From CBFGTJ01 sp965651815 (lineage in GTDB: Bacteria > Actinomycetota > Acidimicrobiia > Acidimicrobiales > Microtrichaceae), in NCBI GenBank assembly GCA_965651815.1, contig CBFGTJ010000005.1, positions 1 through 42,692 of the forward strand: 42,692 nucleotides of DNA. Direction: 5' to 3'. This document shows positions 39,747 to 42,692 of the stretch, one piece after another. Both the position numbers and the translations under genes were made by a program. Positions within the stretch are counted from its first letter, which is position 1. Every line of letters starts with the position of its first letter. The notes beneath the pieces are model-generated. The model had not been told where the DNA came from. It saw only the letters and a list, made by a program, of their open reading frames with translations, and did no database searches.

Positions 39747-40603
39747 CGCTGCGGGGGCGGGGTGAACCGGTGACCCCAGTAGGCGCCCGCGGTGATCTCG
39801 TAGCTGGGCCGCTCGACCTCCACCCGCAGCCCGTCGCAGCCGACCTCGATCGCGTAGCCCTCGGGTGAGTACACGTAGAACGACACCATCCGGTCGTTCG
39901 TGTGGCGGCCGAGGGTGTGCATCATCGGGACGTCCATGCGGTGCGCCCGGTCGAGCGCGCGGCCGACGTCGTCCAGCGTCGCGACCTCGAGCATCAGGTG
40001 CAGCAGCCGCCCGGGGCCACGCTGGGTGGTGATGCCGAGGGTGTGGTGGCGGGGGTTGCACCCCATGAACACCACGCGGCCCTTCGCCATCGTGTTGCGC
40101 TCCACGAAGCCGAGCACCCGGGTGTAGAAGTCGCGGGCGGCGTCGCCGTCCTCGGCGGAGACGATGACGTGCCCCATGCCCATGTCGCCGGTCACGAACG
40201 CCGACACCTCGGGCGTGTGCAGCGGGCGGTGGTCGAGGAACGGGCCGTGGAACAGCTCGACCGCGTTGCCCCCCGGGTCGCAGAAGCGGACCATGCCGCT
40301 GACGCGGCGCTCCTCGCATTCCTCGGGGGTCCCGTCGGTGACCTCGATGCCCTCGGCGCGCACGGCGTCCGCGAGCGCGGCCAGCTCGGCGCGGTCCATC
40401 ACCTCGAACCCGATCGCCGTGGTCGCGGGGGCCTCGCCGGGTGAGACGACCAGGCGGGCGGGGAACTCGTCGATGCGGTAGTAGGCGGATCCGGGATCCG
40501 CGCCCTCGGTGGGCGCCATGCCGAGGAAGTCACCCGCGAAGCGACGCCACGCGTCCACGTCGGGCGTGGACAGGCGCACGTAGCCGAGTGATCGGACCCC
40601 CAC
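39743..40603 (-). CDS. hsaC: Extradiol ring-cleavage dioxygenase (HsaC/BphC-like)
   Basis: 286 residues from GTG 40603, whose minus-strand -10 TACGTT ends 7 nt upstream, so it is probably leaderless. Two VOC-type domains are present. Iron ligands are expected at the His of MGHVIVS, the His of LLHLMLEV and the Glu of IEVGCDG, with a further active-site His in NPRHHTLGI. The length and two-domain form are those of type I extradiol dioxygenases cleaving bicyclic or steroid catechols. It is coupled by ATGA to the hydratase. Whether the catechol is steroidal cannot be fixed from sequence. Confidence 0.88.
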   Translation of the reverse strand: MGVRSLGYVRLSTPDVDAWRRFAGDFLGMAPTEGADPGSAYYRIDEFPARLVVSPGEAPATTAIGFEVMDRAELAALADAVRAEGIEVTDGTPEECEERRVSGMVRFCDPGGNAVELFHGPFLDHRPLHTPEVSAFVTGDMGMGHVIVSAEDGDAARDFYTRVLGFVERNTMAKGRVVFMGCNPRHHTLGITTQRGPGRLLHLMLEVATLDDVGRALDRAHRMDVPMMHTLGRHTNDRMVSFYVYSPEGYAIEVGCDGLRVEVERPSYEITAGAYWGHRFTPPPQR

Positions 40604-40610
40604 GGGGCGG

Positions 40611-40616
40611 AACGTA
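40611..40616 (-). promoter_or_regulatory. Leaderless -10 element of the extradiol dioxygenase operon
   Basis: TACGTT on the minus strand lies 7 nt before the GTG at 40603, and no Shine-Dalgarno is present. It is identical to the -10 of the crotonase at 28147. Confidence 0.45.
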
Positions 40617-40683
40617 GCACCGGCGCCTCCGGCGCCCCCGGGCCGCGTCTCGCCGAACGGAACGGGCCCTTCGCGGGGCGGGA

Positions 40684-40703
40684 GCCCATCGGTGACGATG
40701 GGC
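40684..40703. promoter_or_regulatory. Inverted repeat immediately upstream of the aldehyde dehydrogenase
   Basis: GCCCATC (40684-40690) and GATGGGC (40697-40703) are perfect 7-bp arms around GGTGAC, ending 2 nt before ATG 40706. It may be an operator or an RNA hairpin that affects initiation of the aldehyde dehydrogenase-aldolase operon. Confidence 0.45.
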
Positions 40704-40705
40704 AC

Positions 40706-41605
40706 ATGACGTCCTCCGCCGTGATCGTCGGATCGGGGAACATCGGCACCGACCTGATGTTCAAGCTGCTGCGCTCCGAGCACCTCGAGCTGCGGGCGAT
40801 GGTCGGCATCGACCCCCACAGCGAGGGGCTGCGGCTCGCGCGGGAGCACGGCGTCGAGGCGGTGGCGGACGGGGTCGACTGGATCTTCGACCAGCCGGAG
40901 CTGCCCGACGTGGTGTTCGAGGCGACCTCCGCGTACGCGCACCTGGCCAACGCCGAGCGCTACCGGGACGCCGGCATCCGGGCGGTCGACCTCACCCCGG
41001 CGGCGGTCGGCCCCTACGTCATCCCGGTGGTCAACCTGACCGAGCACCTCGACGAGCCGAACCTCAACATGGTCACCTGCGGCGGCCAGGCCACCATCCC
41101 GATGGTGTGGGCGGTGTCGCGGGTGGTGGACGTGCCGTACGCGGAGATCGTCGCCACCGTCGCGTCCCGCTCGGCCGGGCCGGGCACCCGGGCGAACATC
41201 GACGAGTTCACGCGCACGACCTCCTCCGCGGTCGAGGTGCTCGGCGGCGCGGACCGCGGCAAGGCGATCATCATCCTCAACCCGGCGGAGCCGCCGCTGA
41301 TCATGCGCGACACGATCTTCTGCCAGGTCCCCGACGACGCGGACCAGGCGGCGATCGAGGCGTCCATCGACGACGTCGTCGCGCAGGTCCAGGGGTACGT
41401 GCCGGGCTACCGGCTCCGGCAGCGGCCCCAGTTCGACCCCGCCTCGCCCGGGCGACCGGCCCGCGTCGCGATCTTCCTCGAGGTCGAGGGGGCGGGCGAC
41501 TACCTGCCGCCGTACTCGGGGAACCTCGACATCATGACCGCGGCCGCGGCGAAGGTCGGCGAGGAGCTCGCACGCCACACCACCCGCACCGAGGTCAGCG
41601 CCTGA
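40706..41605 (+). CDS. hsaG: Acylating acetaldehyde/propanal dehydrogenase (HsaG/MhpF-like)
   Basis: 299 residues. The NAD-binding motif GSGNIG is at 9-14, the catalytic Cys is Cys125 in CGGQATIP, and RSAGPGTRANIDEFTRTTSSA and NPAEPPLIMRDTI are conserved in the family. It oxidises the aldehyde released by the partner aldolase to an acyl-CoA, with the aldehyde channelled within the complex. It is coupled by TGATG to the aldolase gene, as in all mhpFE-type operons. In steroid degraders the product is propionyl-CoA; acetyl-CoA is equally possible here. Confidence 0.93.
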   Translation: MTSSAVIVGSGNIGTDLMFKLLRSEHLELRAMVGIDPHSEGLRLAREHGVEAVADGVDWIFDQPELPDVVFEATSAYAHLANAERYRDAGIRAVDLTPAAVGPYVIPVVNLTEHLDEPNLNMVTCGGQATIPMVWAVSRVVDVPYAEIVATVASRSAGPGTRANIDEFTRTTSSAVEVLGGADRGKAIIILNPAEPPLIMRDTIFCQVPDDADQAAIEASIDDVVAQVQGYVPGYRLRQRPQFDPASPGRPARVAIFLEVEGAGDYLPPYSGNLDIMTAAAAKVGEELARHTTRTEVSA

Positions 41606-42642
41606 TGCCCTACTCCGACGAGCTCGACATCCGCATCACCGATTCCTCGCTGCGGGACGGCTCGCACGCGAAGGGCCACCAGTTCGACGCCGCCATGGTG
41701 CGGGACGTCGTCACCGGGCTCGACCGCGCCGGCATGCCGGTGATCGAGGTGACCCACGGCGACGGCCTCGGGGGGTCGTCGTTCAACTACGGCTTCGGGC
41801 TCGAGGACGAGCGCGTCCTCATCGCCGCCGCCGTGGAGGCGGCCGAGCGGGCCAAGATCGCGGCGCTGATGCTGCCCGGGGTGGGCACCAAGGACGACAT
41901 CGTCGCGGTCGCCGACCTCGGCGTGTCGGTGATCCGCATCGCGACGCACTGCACCGAGGCCGACATCGCGGAGCAGCACTTCGGACTGGCCCGGGAGCAG
42001 GGGCTGGAGACCGTCGGGTTCCTGATGATGGCGCACTCGGTGCCGCCCGAGGTGCTCGCCGCGCAGGCGCGGATCATGGTCGACTCGGGCTGCCAGTGCG
42101 TCTACGTGGTCGACTCCGCCGGGGCCATGGTGCTCGAGCAGGTGACGGACCGGGTGGCCGCGCTGGTGGCGGAGATCGGCAGCGAGGCCCAGGTGGGCTT
42201 CCACGCGCACGAGAACCTGGCGCTCGGGGTGGCCAACTCGATTCTCGCCCACCGCGCGGGGGCGACCCAGATCGACGGGTGCACCCGCCGCTTCGGCGCG
42301 GGTGCCGGCAACACGCCGAGCGAGGCGCTCGTCGCCGTGTGCGACAAGCTCGGCATCCGCACCGGCATCGACGTGCTGGCGATGTTCGACGTCGCCGAGG
42401 ATGTGGTGCGCCCGATCATGGACACCGAGCCGGCCCTCGACCGGTTGGCGCTGATCATGGGCTACGCGGGGGTGTACTCCTCGTTCCTGCGCCACGCGTA
42501 CCGGGCAGCGGAGCGCTACGGGGTCTCGGGCGCCGACATCCTCCTGGAGTGCGGCGAGCGGCGGCTGGTGGGTGGCCAGGAGGACCAGATCATCGAGATC
42601 GCCGTGGGCCTCGCCTCGGACCGCGAGGCGGCGAGCCGCTAG
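41605..42642 (+). CDS. hsaF: 4-hydroxy-2-oxo acid aldolase (HsaF/MhpE-like)
   Basis: 345 residues from ATG 41605 in the TGATG junction. SSLRDGSHAKGHQF (residues 14-27) contains the catalytic Arg17, Asp18 and His21; His200 and His202 in FHAHENLALG bind the divalent metal. The C-terminal DmpG-like communication domain includes YAGVYSSFLRHAYRAAERYG. It splits the hydrated product into pyruvate and an aldehyde and forms a channelling complex with the upstream dehydrogenase. The first residue of the usual DTTLRDG motif region is TDSSLRDG here, a conservative variant. Confidence 0.93.
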   Translation: MPYSDELDIRITDSSLRDGSHAKGHQFDAAMVRDVVTGLDRAGMPVIEVTHGDGLGGSSFNYGFGLEDERVLIAAAVEAAERAKIAALMLPGVGTKDDIVAVADLGVSVIRIATHCTEADIAEQHFGLAREQGLETVGFLMMAHSVPPEVLAAQARIMVDSGCQCVYVVDSAGAMVLEQVTDRVAALVAEIGSEAQVGFHAHENLALGVANSILAHRAGATQIDGCTRRFGAGAGNTPSEALVAVCDKLGIRTGIDVLAMFDVAEDVVRPIMDTEPALDRLALIMGYAGVYSSFLRHAYRAAERYGVSGADILLECGERRLVGGQEDQIIEIAVGLASDREAASR

Positions 42643-42692
42643 TCGTCGGTCCGGTCGGTGGGCAGCGGGTCGCCGGCCATGTCGAGCGCGGC
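42639..42692 (-). CDS. Probable C-terminal end of a minus-strand gene
   Basis: Reading on the minus strand, an open frame enters from the right edge and gives AALDMAGDPLPTDRTDD before a TAG at 42639-42641, which overlaps the aldolase stop by 3 bp. Seventeen residues are too few to name a family. The close convergent packing is like other gene ends in the window. Confidence 0.4.
   Translation of the reverse strand, partial: AALDMAGDPLPTDRTDD

Noticed and set aside
40622..40636. GGCGCC-TCC-GGCGCC as an operator for the dioxygenase divergon
   Set aside because: Both halves are self-palindromic GC hexamers, common by chance at this base composition, and they are not placed sensibly against a -10 box.
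1..42692. Mobile element, prophage, tRNA or CRISPR
   Set aside because: I found no transposase or integrase-like protein, no terminal repeats with target duplications, no tRNA-like cloverleaf and no spaced direct repeats. Base composition looks uniform apart from short promoter patches.

Overview
The window is a 42.7 kb piece of a very GC-rich chromosome. The two F420-type luciferase-like oxidoreductases, frequent GTG starts, GTGA/ATGA/TGATG gene junctions, -10 boxes 6-9 nt from start codons (leaderless mRNAs) and an ECF41-type sigma factor all point to an actinobacterium. No species can be named from sequence alone. I see no rRNA, tRNA, CRISPR, insertion sequence or phage gene. Coding density is very high: no gene-free stretch exceeds about 140 bp.

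The content is almost wholly catabolic: three cytochromes P450, one P450-type ferredoxin, a Rieske oxygenase, two acyl-CoA ligases, eight acyl-CoA dehydrogenase polypeptides (including two large/small pairs of the kind that form mixed complexes in steroid degraders), three crotonases, a MaoC-type hydratase, five SDRs, a CaiB-type CoA-transferase and a DUF35/thiolase-like pair. At the right end lies a meta-cleavage set: extradiol dioxygenase, C-C hydrolase, 2-hydroxydienoate hydratase, acylating aldehyde dehydrogenase and hydroxy-oxo-acid aldolase. Together they suggest degradation of a polycyclic isoprenoid (a steroid, bile acid or diterpenoid) by P450 oxidation, CoA activation, beta-oxidation and ring opening. 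No ketosteroid dehydrogenase, KshAB or HsaAB is present here, so the substrate stays open.

Layout: 1-2287 (+) end of a SnoaL-like gene and an ACAD pair; 2223-2879 (-) TetR; 2948-4992 (+) P450 and SDR; 5015-6478 divergent DoxX-like/ECF41 sigma pair; 6568-8843 (+) DapB-like oxidoreductase and ACAD; 8812-12243 (-) CoA-transferase, LLM oxidoreductase, amidohydrolase; 12380-14755 (+) SDR, DUF35, thiolase-like; 14736-22232 (-) seven genes transcribed P450, two crotonases, SDR, ACAD pair, FadD3-like ligase; 22354-24595 (+) P450, ferredoxin, SDR; 24617-26164 (-) second ligase, divergent from an ACAD (26209-27411); 27389-28932 GntR and divergent crotonase; 28948-32494 (-) ACAD, LLM, MaoC; 32605-33750 (+) ACAD; 33773-35455 divergent SDR and C-C hydrolase; 35460-38054 divergent SnoaL-like and Rieske/VOC genes; 38149 (+) IclR; 38958-40603 (-) extradiol dioxygenase and hydratase; 40706-42642 (+) aldehyde dehydrogenase and aldolase; a probable gene end on the minus strand at the right edge.

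The most novel material is in the short intergenic spaces. I find mirror-image ECF41-type promoters between the sigma factor and the DoxX-like gene; a 22-bp inverted repeat shared by two promoters, with a degenerate copy at a third; a GAAC-N3-GTTC element at the IclR and P450 promoters with related half-sites at the thiolase operon; and an inverted repeat exactly filling the -35/-10 spacer of the Rieske oxygenase promoter.
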